64,000 nucleotides of DNA, from contig JAGDWD010000006.1 of assembly GCA_023255955.1 (NCBI GenBank), positions 1 through 64,000 of the forward strand, read 5' to 3'. The stretch comes from Desulfurococcales archaeon. GTDB taxonomy: Archaea > Thermoproteota > Thermoprotei_A > Sulfolobales > NBVN01. The notes below the pieces were generated by a model. That model was given only the letters and a program-made list of their open reading frames with translations, made no database searches and was not told the origin of the DNA. Shown one piece after another: positions 28,423-37,749 of this stretch (position 1 is its first letter; each line of letters starts with the position of its first letter). Made by a program: the position numbers and the translations under genes.

Positions 28423-29997
28423 TTAGTTTACTAATAGGTAGGAGGGTATTTCACTTAAACCTCTCTGTAGTTTTCTAAGACCAACTGATGCAGCGAAGAA
28501 TAGTATAGCGTTAAGTACTTGTTTAATAGGTGGTGGTGCTCTCGCAACAAGTTTTCCTGAGAGCCTCCTGATCTTATCTATAGCATCGTAGACTGCTATT
28601 GCTATAAGCTCTACGTTCCTCGGGTTCTTCGGTAGTATATCCTCAGTCCTCAACCCCTTCGCTTTCCTAAGGCTTCCAGAGGGTATGAATGGTAGAGGGA
28701 ATATGAATACATCGTATCTACTTAACCTCTCGACCATCCTTATATTAGCCTCCACATCCCCCTCCGTCTCTCCCGGGAGTTCAACGATAATTGTTGCACA
28801 TACCCACCAACCAGCTTCATTAAGTATCGAGATAGCCTCCTCAACGATATCCGGCCAGGCTTCCGCATCGAATGGTTTAGGTTTTCCTGGTGCTATCCTC
28901 CTTATCATCCTCGGGCTAGCACTTTCAATACCTACCTCTATTATGGATGGGTTTCTCTCGCTAAACCCTAGGAGATCGCCACACGCCTTCACTAGCTTAG
29001 GGTTTACAGCAACTGTTGACGGTGTTGCGAAATCTGCAGATACCCCCTCCACTTCCGGTATCTTGATAACCTTGGCAAGGAGGTTTACCACCTTCTCCTC
29101 GTCCGGTATAAGGCCTCTAGATCCGTACCTTAGGAAGTCCTCGGAGTGGAGAGTTATATGCCTCTCCCCACCTAGGGTGTTGACCAGAATCTCCCTAGCT
29201 ATCTTCTCGAGAGGTATTGACCTAAACATTAGGAGAGTAGGGTTGCAGAAGAGACACCCTCTACCACAACCTCTCGTTATCTCAACTATACCTCTAGAGG
29301 GGGTTCTTATAACAGGTATCTTATCAGCAGGTACAGGCTTCCCTCTTATATAGGGTGGGAGCTCCTCCCCTTGAACGGCTTTCCTGAAGAGCTCTGGAGC
29401 TACTAGCTCCCCCTCCCCCTCAACTAGGGTATCTATCCCCAACCTCCTCTGAAGCCCACTATCGACTATCTCCCAAACCCCCTGGCCACCGACAACTACC
29501 TTTAGATTCCTACGGTACCTCCTAATAGCGGGATTTTCAAGAATCCTCATCGTAGCCCACGACATGTAGGATTGTAGCTTAGTGTTGATACCCATAAGCT
29601 TTAGTACAACCCTAAGTAGAGCTGTTCCATAGTTAATCCCTAGAGGATCTAGAATACCTATACCTACAACCCTCGTTTCAGAACCAACACCCTCCTCAAG
29701 CCTCCTAGGGTCAACTATAGCTACATCATCTCTAGAGAAACCACTCTCTAAAAGAGAAGCCTCAATCTTACACAACCCATACTGACTCGTAAGCATCCTA
29801 CCATACCTACCGCTCTTAGTTGGAAAGACAAGGTACTCTAAAAACCTCGGAAACACATCCATAGGAAGCGCAGAAGCAAACCCAAGCTGCGTTCCGTGAT
29901 AAGTAGAAACAAGACCTTCATCTCCCGTTAAAACAACCTTAAAACCTTTAAACACCGCAGTACCCCCACCTGCAGACACGCAAACCCTACCCCACAT
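28423..29997 (-). CDS. radical SAM protein with B12-binding-like N-terminal domain
   Basis: A 524-residue radical SAM enzyme. The N-terminal ~200 residues look like a cobalamin-binding-type Rossmann domain (VVGIGILDPLGINYGTAL, VVVGGQGVWEI), typical of class-B type proteins. The radical SAM cluster motif EITRGCGRGCLFCNP (CxxxCxxC, about 246-254) follows, with further barrel motifs (EVGIESASPRMIRRI, TIIVELPGETEGDVE). Family members perform methylation or other radical chemistry; the substrate is unknown. It faces the decayed region and lies alone. Confidence 0.8.
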   Translation of the reverse strand: MWGRVCVSAGGGTAVFKGFKVVLTGDEGLVSTYHGTQLGFASALPMDVFPRFLEYLVFPTKSGRYGRMLTSQYGLCKIEASLLESGFSRDDVAIVDPRRLEEGVGSETRVVGIGILDPLGINYGTALLRVVLKLMGINTKLQSYMSWATMRILENPAIRRYRRNLKVVVGGQGVWEIVDSGLQRRLGIDTLVEGEGELVAPELFRKAVQGEELPPYIRGKPVPADKIPVIRTPSRGIVEITRGCGRGCLFCNPTLLMFRSIPLEKIAREILVNTLGGERHITLHSEDFLRYGSRGLIPDEEKVVNLLAKVIKIPEVEGVSADFATPSTVAVNPKLVKACGDLLGFSERNPSIIEVGIESASPRMIRRIAPGKPKPFDAEAWPDIVEEAISILNEAGWWVCATIIVELPGETEGDVEANIRMVERLSRYDVFIFPLPFIPSGSLRKAKGLRTEDILPKNPRNVELIAIAVYDAIDKIRRLSGKLVARAPPPIKQVLNAILFFAASVGLRKLQRGLSEIPSYLLVN

Positions 29998-30481
29998 AAA
30001 TACCTCAATAACTTTATTTAACGCCTAGTTACTCTTTTAAACTCTGTCAAAAATCAGACTCACTATTTTAATTATCTTTCAATTCTATCTTTTAGATTCA
30101 GTAGCTCTAGTAGCAGCTAAGACCGTAGGGTAACGCTAGGCTAGAGGGTAGCTACCTATACACACCCTAGAGAGGCTTAGTAGCAATGTGTGGGAGGAGA
30201 ACCCTAGTAGTGTGGGCCCCCTCTACCTTCTAAGGTGGTTAGTACACTGGTAGTCTCAACTAAGCATGCGGAGCCTCAACTAAGACCCTCAGGAAGGTGT
30301 TTGGACTCGAAAATTTGTGGGTCTGAACTCCCCACGTAGTAGCAGCTCTAGATAACCTAATTTGAGGGGTCCCCCCACCTAATCTAGGCTGAGGAGAGGA
30401 CTAATGTCTCGGAATTTTAGAGGGACTAAATAAAATAGCTGGGAAGTAGGCCCATAACCACTAAAACGAGCTCTTCACGTA
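29998..30481. other. intergenic region with one solitary CRISPR-like repeat
   Basis: The only feature I can support is a 24-bp block at 30076-30099 (CTTTCAATTCTATC...TTAGATTC). Its complement ends in ATTGAAAG, the classic crenarchaeal CRISPR repeat end. No second copy is adjacent. Two degenerate relatives lie at 26286-26358. The remaining sequence shows no gene. Confidence 0.45.
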
Positions 30482-31441
30482 CTAGAGTCGTAGGCCTCTA
30501 GGGCTCTTAAACCTCTCCTCCAGGTATACGTTTCCTCTCTCATGGTAGCCGAGAGCCTCCCAGTACCCGTCAACATATCTGTCTGTGAAGACTATCTGGG
30601 TGACCCACTTAACTCCCTTCCATCCGTAGAGATGGGGTATGACCACCCTAGCCGGGAAGCCCTGCTCTATGGAGAGGGGTTTATCACCGACCTTAAGTGC
30701 CAGCAGAGCCTCGTCAGAGATGAAGTCCTCGAGTGGTACGATCGATGAATACCCATCAAGCCCTGTAGAGACCACCCACTTCACACTACTAAGAGGTCTA
30801 GCCATCTCAGCAATCAACCTCAGCCTAACACCCTCCCACCTAACATTCGCGACAGACCACCCAGTTACACAGTGAAAGTCCCGAACCACCACGGTCTTCG
30901 GTAACCTGTCTATATCCTCCAGGGACAGCTCGAGAGGGTTCTCTACGAGGCCTCCCACCCTCAACCTCCACGTTCTCGGATCGACCTTAGGAGTTCCGAG
31001 GATCCTGTATATTATAAAGTGACTTATGTAGAACTGCCCGGGGGGAGCCCCGCAAGTTGGGGGATTAGCCAGAAGCTCAGGCTCGGGCAACTCCTTAGGG
31101 AGAGCTCTGACTAGCTTAACCTCGCAAGACTTATCGAAAGTACATACTACCTCCTCCAGAACAGAGCCCCTGAGGACAGCTCTACATGAGCAGAGGAACC
31201 TGCCCTCAGTAAGTACATGGTACTTGTAGAGTAGGTAGTTAGTCCCTATAGCCTCGTTCTCCGTGAACTCTATGCTCAACCCAGCAACATCTAGGTAGCT
31301 CCCTAAGATCTCCCTGAGAACCTCCTTAACATCTGAGATCGGGTCAGTTACGTGGATACCTACATCAACACAGCCGAAGACAGTGCCTATACCCTTCGGC
31401 TCTAGCGGGGGTGATGTCCCCATATAGCACCTCAACATCAC
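30482..31441 (-). CDS. sulfite-oxidase-family molybdopterin oxidoreductase with N-terminal extension
   Basis: A 319-residue protein. From about residue 145 it matches the oxidoreductase molybdopterin-binding domain: RLRVGGLVENPLELSLEDI, RDFHCVTGWSVANVRWEGV with the Cys that ligates Mo/W, ARVVIPHLYGWKGVKWVTQI, and a DGYWEALGYHERG end. The first ~140 residues, with cysteines in LCSCRAVL and VVCTFDKSC, are not part of that domain and I do not recognise them. No Tat signal is seen, so it is probably cytoplasmic. The reaction (sulfite, nitrate or another oxo-transfer) is unknown. In a hyperthermophile the metal may be tungsten. Confidence 0.75.
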   Translation of the reverse strand: MMLRCYMGTSPPLEPKGIGTVFGCVDVGIHVTDPISDVKEVLREILGSYLDVAGLSIEFTENEAIGTNYLLYKYHVLTEGRFLCSCRAVLRGSVLEEVVCTFDKSCEVKLVRALPKELPEPELLANPPTCGAPPGQFYISHFIIYRILGTPKVDPRTWRLRVGGLVENPLELSLEDIDRLPKTVVVRDFHCVTGWSVANVRWEGVRLRLIAEMARPLSSVKWVVSTGLDGYSSIVPLEDFISDEALLALKVGDKPLSIEQGFPARVVIPHLYGWKGVKWVTQIVFTDRYVDGYWEALGYHERGNVYLEERFKSPRGLRL

Positions 31442-31696
31442 AACACCTCCAAGGTAATTCCATACCTGTAAGTAATAAAGATGTCAAAGCATTATGATGG
31501 TATCTTCATTGAAGGGTCAGTAAGGATCTATAAGAATCAACGAAAGGAGCCTGGTTAGCAAAACTATGAGAATACTCTGAAATCAGGATATCAAAAACAG
31601 AGAATAAGCACCTTAAAACTCCGGATTCCCTTACTTAGCTGTATTAGTGAAAATACCCTTGAGTTTCGTGCTAAGAGCCTCTACTTTCAATAATGT

Positions 31697-32491
31697 TTAG
31701 AGTACCTTATAGAGAGAAAGACTTAGACATGTAACGCCCCCATCGCATTTCTGAAACTCAGACACATCTACCTTTACCACCTCATACCCAGCCTTCCTTA
31801 GAACATCCTCTGTTTTTCGATATCCCTTGGGGATTAGAACCCTCCTATCTCCTAGGTAGAGCATGTTCGCAGCGTACGCCTCCTCATACGGGATTTCCAG
31901 GATCTCAAAACCTCTGAAGACTTCAGGGGTTACTAGCTCCGGGACCAGGGCTAAGGTCTTATTACCGATGTAGTTAACAGCTGAGAGTAGGTGGAAGACC
32001 CTATCTACACGAACGGGGTATACCTTAACGTCGTTGAATACCTTAGTAAGCCTATCTACACCACCTAAGCTAGTTCTACTAGTAACACCTACGTAAACGT
32101 AGCCTACATCAGTAACTAGAACATCACCTCCCTCCAGAGTACCGGGCTCCTCCACGAAGAATACGTTAAAGCCTTCCCTAGCTAACCTCTCTGCAACGCT
32201 CAGCTCCTCACCTCTTCTACTTTCCACACCGAATCTCGAGATTACAGCTCTACGAGACCTTAACCCGACAACAGCAGTATCTTGAATAAATACAGCATCC
32301 GGAAACCCCTCTAGAGGTTCTAGCTCTACTACCTCTACACCCTCATCTCTAAGAACTCTAACGTACTCCCTATGCTGCTCTAAGGCCTTCTCAAAGTTCA
32401 CAGTATGCCTTAGAGGATGTGTAGAGACACACCTAACTATATCTACTGTAGGAGGTCTAACTAAGACCTTATCGAATAGTCTATCACTCAC
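31697..32491 (-). CDS. dimethylarginine dimethylaminohydrolase / arginine deiminase-type amidinohydrolase
   Basis: A 264-residue pentein-fold enzyme acting on guanidino compounds. It shows the FPDAVFIQDTAVV segment (substrate Asp), LEGGDVL, the catalytic His in FHLLSAVNYIG, and the nucleophile Cys in DGGVTCLSL near the C-terminus. These fit DDAH and related archaeal proteins that hydrolyse N-methylarginines or arginine to citrulline. Exact substrate unknown. It lies just downstream of the broken antiporter gene in the same orientation, with a 15-bp gap. Confidence 0.85.
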   Translation of the reverse strand: MSDRLFDKVLVRPPTVDIVRCVSTHPLRHTVNFEKALEQHREYVRVLRDEGVEVVELEPLEGFPDAVFIQDTAVVGLRSRRAVISRFGVESRRGEELSVAERLAREGFNVFFVEEPGTLEGGDVLVTDVGYVYVGVTSRTSLGGVDRLTKVFNDVKVYPVRVDRVFHLLSAVNYIGNKTLALVPELVTPEVFRGFEILEIPYEEAYAANMLYLGDRRVLIPKGYRKTEDVLRKAGYEVVKVDVSEFQKCDGGVTCLSLSLYKVL

Positions 32492-32506
32492 TGAGTTTCC
32501 CCAGTA

Positions 32507-34266
32507 CTACTCAAGTATGTAGTTAGGTACAACTGGAGGTAGTTTCTGCCTTCTAGAGCTTATTAGGTTAAGTACTCTACGGGCTACCACTAAGAGTACT
32601 ATACCTGCGGGTAGTAGTATAAACCACTGAGTTAAGTTTAGCGCAAATAGAGCATAGAGGATAATACCTATTAAACCAGCTGTAAGTGCGTAAGGTAGCT
32701 GTGTTATAACGTGGTCTATGTGATCGCTAGCTGAGAACATTGAGGACATTATTGTTGTATCACTAATTGGTGAGCAGTGGTCTCCGAATATACCTCCCCC
32801 GAATACGGCCCCAATAGATGCGAAGACTGTGAGGTAGGCTATCTCTAAGTTATTCGGGTAGTGTAGTAGTGATATACGCCAAGCCATCGGGACAGCTATG
32901 GGCATCATAACTCCGAATGTACCCCAGCTGGTTCCAGTATTGAACGATATGAACATGGAGACGGCATATATGATTAGTGGGACCAGCAGGGGTGTTAAGC
33001 CGGCAACTATAGCACCATGTATTACGTAATCTGCTGTCCCCACAGCGTCTGTAGCTGACTTAATAGTCCATGCGTGAAGTAGTATTGTGTTAGGGAGAAC
33101 CATTAGGTACATTCCCCGCATGGTCTGCTTCATAACCTCTCGGAAGGTCATTATCTTACCTAGCAGGATCCAGGCGAAGGCAACGAAGTACGCTGCCATA
33201 CCGCCCCAGAAGAGGGCTTTAGCTGTGTCAGCATTCATTAATGCCTCCCCGAATGGTGTCTCCCAGAATCTAGTTAACTCAGCAGCACCTGTAGCCCAGA
33301 GTCCTATAAGCATTACAACAACTAGAACAAGCATCGTAGTTAAGAAGAGCCATCCGGAGGCTTGCTTCTTACCTGTCGGCTCGGCCCCGAGGACCTCCTC
33401 AGTAGGTAGTAGCGGTGTAGCATCATCCCTCAAGACCTTACCCTCCCTTACAGCCCTATGCTCAGCCCTCAACATGGGTCCGTAGTGTCTCCTAGTCCAA
33501 ACAACTATGAGAAGCAGTAGGATAGCGAGTATGGAGTAGAAGTGGTAGGGTACGGCATTCAACCACATTACGTAAGCACCGAGCTCTGGTGCTGAAGGTA
33601 TTAAGCCGGCAGCTACTTGCTCAGATAGGGACTCTATGGAATCCCTTATGAGGCTGACCTCATAGCCTATCCAGGACGATATTAAGGCTATACCCGCTAC
33701 CGGGGCTGCCGTACTATCAACTATGTAGCTCAGTAGCTCTCTACTAACCCTTAACCTATCTGACACAGGCCTCATACTCGTACCTACTATGACGGTGTTA
33801 CCGTAATCGTCGAAGAAGACTGCTAGGCCTAGTGCTGCGGATGCTAAGCTAGCCCCTCTAGCAGTCCTTATCCTCCTCGTTATAGCTCTCGCAGCGGAGT
33901 GAACTGCTCCTGAAGTGTATAGAAGCCCCATGAACGCACCTAACACGAAGTCGTAGAGTAATATCGTCGCATTCCAAGAATCCGTTGCGTTCTCTATGTA
34001 TCAATCAATAACTTGGACAGTTGCTTGAAGAGGGTTGTAGCCAACAACCATTAGGGCACCAACCCAGATACCTGCGAAGAGAGCTGGAACAACTTCCCCA
34101 GTCACCATACACAGTACTATAGCTAGTATGGGAGGTAGTAGCGGAAAGTAACGTATGGAAACCTCTTCTCCTTCGGCATGAACTCAGCATTCGGTGGGAC
34201 GAGAGCAACTAAAGCTAAGGCTATTATAACGACTATCACCACTAACTTCACATACTTCTTATTCAA
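32507..34266 (-). pseudogene. NhaC-family Na+/H+ antiporter with 5' frameshifts and an in-frame stop
   Basis: The long open part (32507-33946) encodes 479 residues of an NhaC-type antiporter with about ten helices, including SFNTGTSWGTFGVMMPIAVP and GGGIFGDHCSPISDTTIMSS. Upstream, the same protein continues in pieces. A TTG start near 34266 gives NKKYVKLVVIVVI...RFPYVTF; a frameshift near 34140 leads to LLPPILAIVLCMVTGEVVPAL; another near 34085 leads to AGIWVGALMVVGYNPLQATV; then TGA at 34001-34003. GTG 33946 lies mid-protein and would lose about 105 residues. Either a young pseudogene or assembly errors; several independent lesions favour the former. Confidence 0.65.
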
Positions 34267-34585
34267 TTACATACACCACCGAGATTCTACATGTAAGGTT
34301 TAAAAATCTTCTACTATCTCCCATATCTCAGCTTCTAAGTTCTCAAATGCTAGTACCGGAAAACTTGAAATTTATGTGAGCATAGAGTACTCAACATAAT
34401 TTAAATTCTTAGTAAGAAAGCAGTGTCCAGACCTACCTAGAACATCACGTATGTCGAGACCTAAACATAAGTGAGGAGTATTCAACGTAAATCTCGATGA
34501 AGCTGTGGAGATGTGTTGTGGGCTGTAGCTAGGAAATAGTTGAGACGCCCTTAAGAGTTTCCGTGTATATGTTTTCGGGGACAGT
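34267..34585. other. intergenic region between divergent genes
   Basis: 319 bp between the antiporter pseudogene and the divergent alcohol dehydrogenase. A/T-rich around 34300 and 34395. No gene, RNA or strong repeat was recognised. Confidence 0.4.
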
Positions 34586-35635
34586 ATGCGGGCAGCTATT
34601 GTGCGTGAAATTTCTGAGATCAAGGTTGAGGGGTTACCTAGGAGGTACCCGCACCTACCTTGGCGGGAGGAACCTCTGGAGCTCGTTGATATGCCTATCC
34701 CCGAACCAGCTAGTGGGCAGGTGCTTATTGAGGTTCTAGCATGTGGGGTTTGCTATACTGATGTAGACATAGTTGAAGGTAGGGTGAGATGTAAACTACC
34801 TGTAATTCCGGGACACCAGATCGTCGGTAGGGTAGTTACCTCAGGTTCCGGGAAATTACAGAGGTTTTCTGAGGGGGACTTAGTAGGTGTGGCTTGGATC
34901 GGGAAAACGTGTGGTAGGTGCCGCTTCTGTGTTACCGGGATGGAGAACCTGTGCGACGAGTTCCAGGCAACTGGCTGCGATATTAACGGTGGCTACACGG
35001 AGTACACCGTAGCATACTCAGACTTCGTCTACAGGATACCTAAGAACGTTGACCCGGTTCACGCGGCCCCCCTCCTATGTGCTGGTGCTGTAGGGTATAG
35101 AGCACTTAAACTTACGGACCTGAGGAACGGTATGAGGTTAGGGCTCTTCGGATTCGGAGCTAGCGCCCACATAATCCTCCAGGTAGTTAGGAAGATCTAC
35201 GAGGACGTCGAGGTCTACGTCTTCAGTAGGAGTGAGGAACATAGAGAACTAGCCCGAGCTCTAGGAGCTGACTGGACCGGACATCCGAACGATGACCCAC
35301 CGCGGAGGTTGGATAGAGCCATAGACTTCACACCCGTCGGTGAGGTCACAGCCCGAGCTCTGGAGCTTCTAGATAGGGGAGGGATCCTCGTAATGAACGT
35401 CATCAGGAAGCAGACTCCTATCAACCTCGACTACGAGAAGCACCTGTGGAGTGAGAGAGTAGTGAGGAGCGTTGCTAACGTCACGAGGAGGGACGTTGAG
35501 GAGTTACTCAGCGTGGCGGGGAGGTACAACATTGAAACACATGTCCAGACCTACAGCCTAGAGGAAGCAAATAAAGCACTTAGAGATCTGAAAGCAGCCC
35601 GCATCCGGGGATCAGCTGTCCTGAGGATATCCTGA
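34586..35635 (+). CDS. zinc-containing alcohol dehydrogenase family protein (MDR)
   Basis: A 349-residue medium-chain dehydrogenase. The catalytic-zinc ligands are CGVCYTD (about 51-57) and the His in PGHQIVG (about 75). The structural zinc cysteines lie in CGRCRFCVTGMENLC. The cofactor Rossmann motif is GLFGFGASAHI (GxGxxxH), with SRSEE after the second strand. Family members oxidise alcohols or reduce aldehydes with NAD(P). The dehydrogenase equipped with GxGASAH is common in archaeal/bacterial broad-range ADHs. Single gene, good start ATG. Confidence 0.9.
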   Translation: MRAAIVREISEIKVEGLPRRYPHLPWREEPLELVDMPIPEPASGQVLIEVLACGVCYTDVDIVEGRVRCKLPVIPGHQIVGRVVTSGSGKLQRFSEGDLVGVAWIGKTCGRCRFCVTGMENLCDEFQATGCDINGGYTEYTVAYSDFVYRIPKNVDPVHAAPLLCAGAVGYRALKLTDLRNGMRLGLFGFGASAHIILQVVRKIYEDVEVYVFSRSEEHRELARALGADWTGHPNDDPPRRLDRAIDFTPVGEVTARALELLDRGGILVMNVIRKQTPINLDYEKHLWSERVVRSVANVTRRDVEELLSVAGRYNIETHVQTYSLEEANKALRDLKAARIRGSAVLRIS

Positions 35636-35727
35636 ATACTTCCTAAGTTACCTCAAACCTCGGAAACAGCTAGAATGTGGTGCATCCGTTAAGTACTTGT
35701 AGATTTAGTAGTTAGAATGTGGTGTGT

Positions 35728-36195
35728 ATGGTAGTACCTCCTCAGCACCTAGCCTACCTAGGCTACAGCCCCAACTCACTTGACTGTGCCGGACTGAAGC
35801 TCACGTTATGTGAGGTTCTCACACCTGCAGGGCCCGGGGAGGTTCTGCTGGGAGGTAAGAACGTACCCGACTACGAGAAGATACCGCCAGCTGACGGCAG
35901 GATCTACCGCCTGGTAGAGGGGGCCTACATTGTTAGATACTGCGAGTATGTGAAGATCCCTGAGGACTCGATGGCTATAGCCCTCCCCAGATCTACGTTA
36001 ATTAGGTCAGGAGCTACTCTATTCTCAGCTGTGTGGGATCCTGGATACGAGGGGAGGGGATTCGGGCTACTCCTAGTCCTAAACAAGTACGGAATTAGCT
36101 TGGAGGCTGGTGCTCAGATAGCTCAGCTTGTCTACATAAAACTAGCTGAGAAAACATTACTGCCTTACCGAGGGACATACTACCTGGAAAAATAG
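35728..36195 (+). CDS. dut: dUTPase / dCTP deaminase-like nucleotidohydrolase
   Basis: About 155 residues of the trimeric dUTPase superfamily, which removes dUTP (or deaminates dCTP). PRSTLIRSGATLF is the motif-2-like region, followed by AVWDPGYEGRGFGLL and later GAQIAQLVYIKL. I choose ATG 35728; GTG codons at 35719/35722 are possible. The start region repeats a TAGAATGTGGTG string (35671 and 35712). The dUTPase versus dCTP deaminase call is not fully certain, but the short length favours dUTPase. Confidence 0.8.
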   Translation: MVVPPQHLAYLGYSPNSLDCAGLKLTLCEVLTPAGPGEVLLGGKNVPDYEKIPPADGRIYRLVEGAYIVRYCEYVKIPEDSMAIALPRSTLIRSGATLFSAVWDPGYEGRGFGLLLVLNKYGISLEAGAQIAQLVYIKLAEKTLLPYRGTYYLEK

Positions 36196-36218
36196 AGAGT
36201 AGTTCAGCACGTCTTTGA

Positions 36219-37595
36219 TCATCTATATACCTCGCTCACTATCTTGAGGACCTTATCTATGACCTCGCTGGGGGTCCTACCGAAGACTCTGATCATCGGC
36301 TCCTTCCCGATATCCCCGGTATCAGCTAGTAAGTCAGGGACTCTCCCAACTTGCTCTACAGCCTTCCTCAAGATCCAGGGCAGGGAAGAGCCCTCAACCC
36401 TCTTCACCTCCTCAGGTTCCTCCCGCCTATCAACTACAGCTACACACATCCCGAGCTTCCCAGCTACTCTCAGAAGATCCTCGGAGTAGCGGATATTCAT
36501 TGCGGACCTGATCGTAGGGTCCACCTTCATGGCCTCCAGGACGAGCCTAGCTATATGTTGTGAGGCTCCTGGCTGTGGATACCCGAACACCTTAACCGTA
36601 TCGAAATACCTTACAATCCTACCTGGAACACCCACGACGTCGGCAACGCTCTTAGCTAGGTGTCGCGGTATTGCGTACACTAGGTTCGACTGGACCTCGG
36701 GAATTACCTTAGCTAATAACCTGGAGACAGGTTCGGACTCTACCCTCCCTAGCGCTGAGGCTAGAGCCTTCTGAGCTCTGTAGAGCTCGGCATCGAGCTC
36801 TAAGTAAGCTGTGGGATTAACCGGGCACGAACCCTTACCAATCTTATATGCCCTAGATATTGCTATGGTTATGAACTTCTTAGCCTCAACCACGGAGTCA
36901 AGTATTGGTAGGCCCTTAGCTAGGTTAGCAGCTATAGCGGCTGAGAAGGAGCATCCAGTACCGTGGGTACATCCCTCCACAACCTCACTTTCAAGTCTCT
37001 TGACGGTGTCGTTTATGTACAGTACGTCGACGACCTTATTGCCCGTAGGTAGGTGGCCTCCCTTAACGACCACTGCCTCCACACCCAGATCGCGAGCTAT
37101 TATCTTAGCGGCTGCCTCAGCGTCCTCCAGCTTCTCTATCTTCATACCCGAAAGTATCTCAGCCTCGTACTTGTTGGGTGTAACGACCTTCGCTACCGGG
37201 ATGAGCTCCCTCTTTAAAGTGTCGATAGCTTCATCAGCTAGGAGCTTCGCACCACTCTTAGCCACCATTACCGGGTCTACTACTAGCGGAAACCCGTAGC
37301 TTTTGACGATCTTCGCGACAGATCTGACTATAGGGGAAGAACTCAGCATACCGGTCTTAGCAGCATCTATGCCCATATCCTCCCACACGGCCCTGACCTG
37401 AAGCTCTACGAACTCTGGCGGTACCTCGTGTACCCCTATCACCGAGTAAGTATTCTGTGCTGTTAGTGCTGTCACAGCTAGAGTTCCGTGAACTCCTAGA
37501 GCCGCGAAAGTCTTTAGGTCAGCAGCTATACCTGCCCCACCACCTGAGTCTACTCCAGCAATTGTCATAGCTACGGGAACCTCCCACTTCCTCAC
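36219..37595 (-). CDS. thiDN: bifunctional HMP/HMP-P kinase and thiamine-phosphate synthase (ThiD-ThiN)
   Basis: 458 residues. Residues about 1-260 are ThiD, a ribokinase-fold kinase that phosphorylates hydroxymethylpyrimidine twice: [54 protein letters not shown]. Residues about 285-458 are ThiN, the archaeal thiamine-phosphate synthase that replaces ThiE, with [17 protein letters not shown] and the SLPWILRKA end. With ThiC at 45.9 kb it covers the pyrimidine branch and the coupling step. It is divergently transcribed from leuS. Confidence 0.95.
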   Translation of the reverse strand: MRKWEVPVAMTIAGVDSGGGAGIAADLKTFAALGVHGTLAVTALTAQNTYSVIGVHEVPPEFVELQVRAVWEDMGIDAAKTGMLSSSPIVRSVAKIVKSYGFPLVVDPVMVAKSGAKLLADEAIDTLKRELIPVAKVVTPNKYEAEILSGMKIEKLEDAEAAAKIIARDLGVEAVVVKGGHLPTGNKVVDVLYINDTVKRLESEVVEGCTHGTGCSFSAAIAANLAKGLPILDSVVEAKKFITIAISRAYKIGKGSCPVNPTAYLELDAELYRAQKALASALGRVESEPVSRLLAKVIPEVQSNLVYAIPRHLAKSVADVVGVPGRIVRYFDTVKVFGYPQPGASQHIARLVLEAMKVDPTIRSAMNIRYSEDLLRVAGKLGMCVAVVDRREEPEEVKRVEGSSLPWILRKAVEQVGRVPDLLADTGDIGKEPMIRVFGRTPSEVIDKVLKIVSEVYR

Positions 37596-37702
37596 GACAT
37601 ACCCCGAGAAGATAAGGTAACGTTAAGTTAAAGAATATTGTGGCTGATGTACGTACATCAACTCCACAGCTAGCTCTACCTGAATGGGTGCAGTCATCTA
37701 CT

Positions 37703-37724
37703 TCATTAACTCTATTAAAGTAAT
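37703..37724 (+). promoter_or_regulatory. TATA-like promoter of leuS
   Basis: The A/T-rich box CATTAACTCTATTAAAG lies about 26-40 bp before ATG 37750. It sits inside the upward extension of the open frame and thus argues for the internal ATG as the true start. Confidence 0.35.
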
Positions 37725-37749
37725 CTTTGCGATATATGGTGGTGCTAGA

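Noticed and set aside
37684-37749. Longer LeuRS N-terminus from ATG 37684
   Set aside because: The extension is hydrophobic and unlike LeuRS, and the TATA-like box lies within it; ATG 37750 fits the family.
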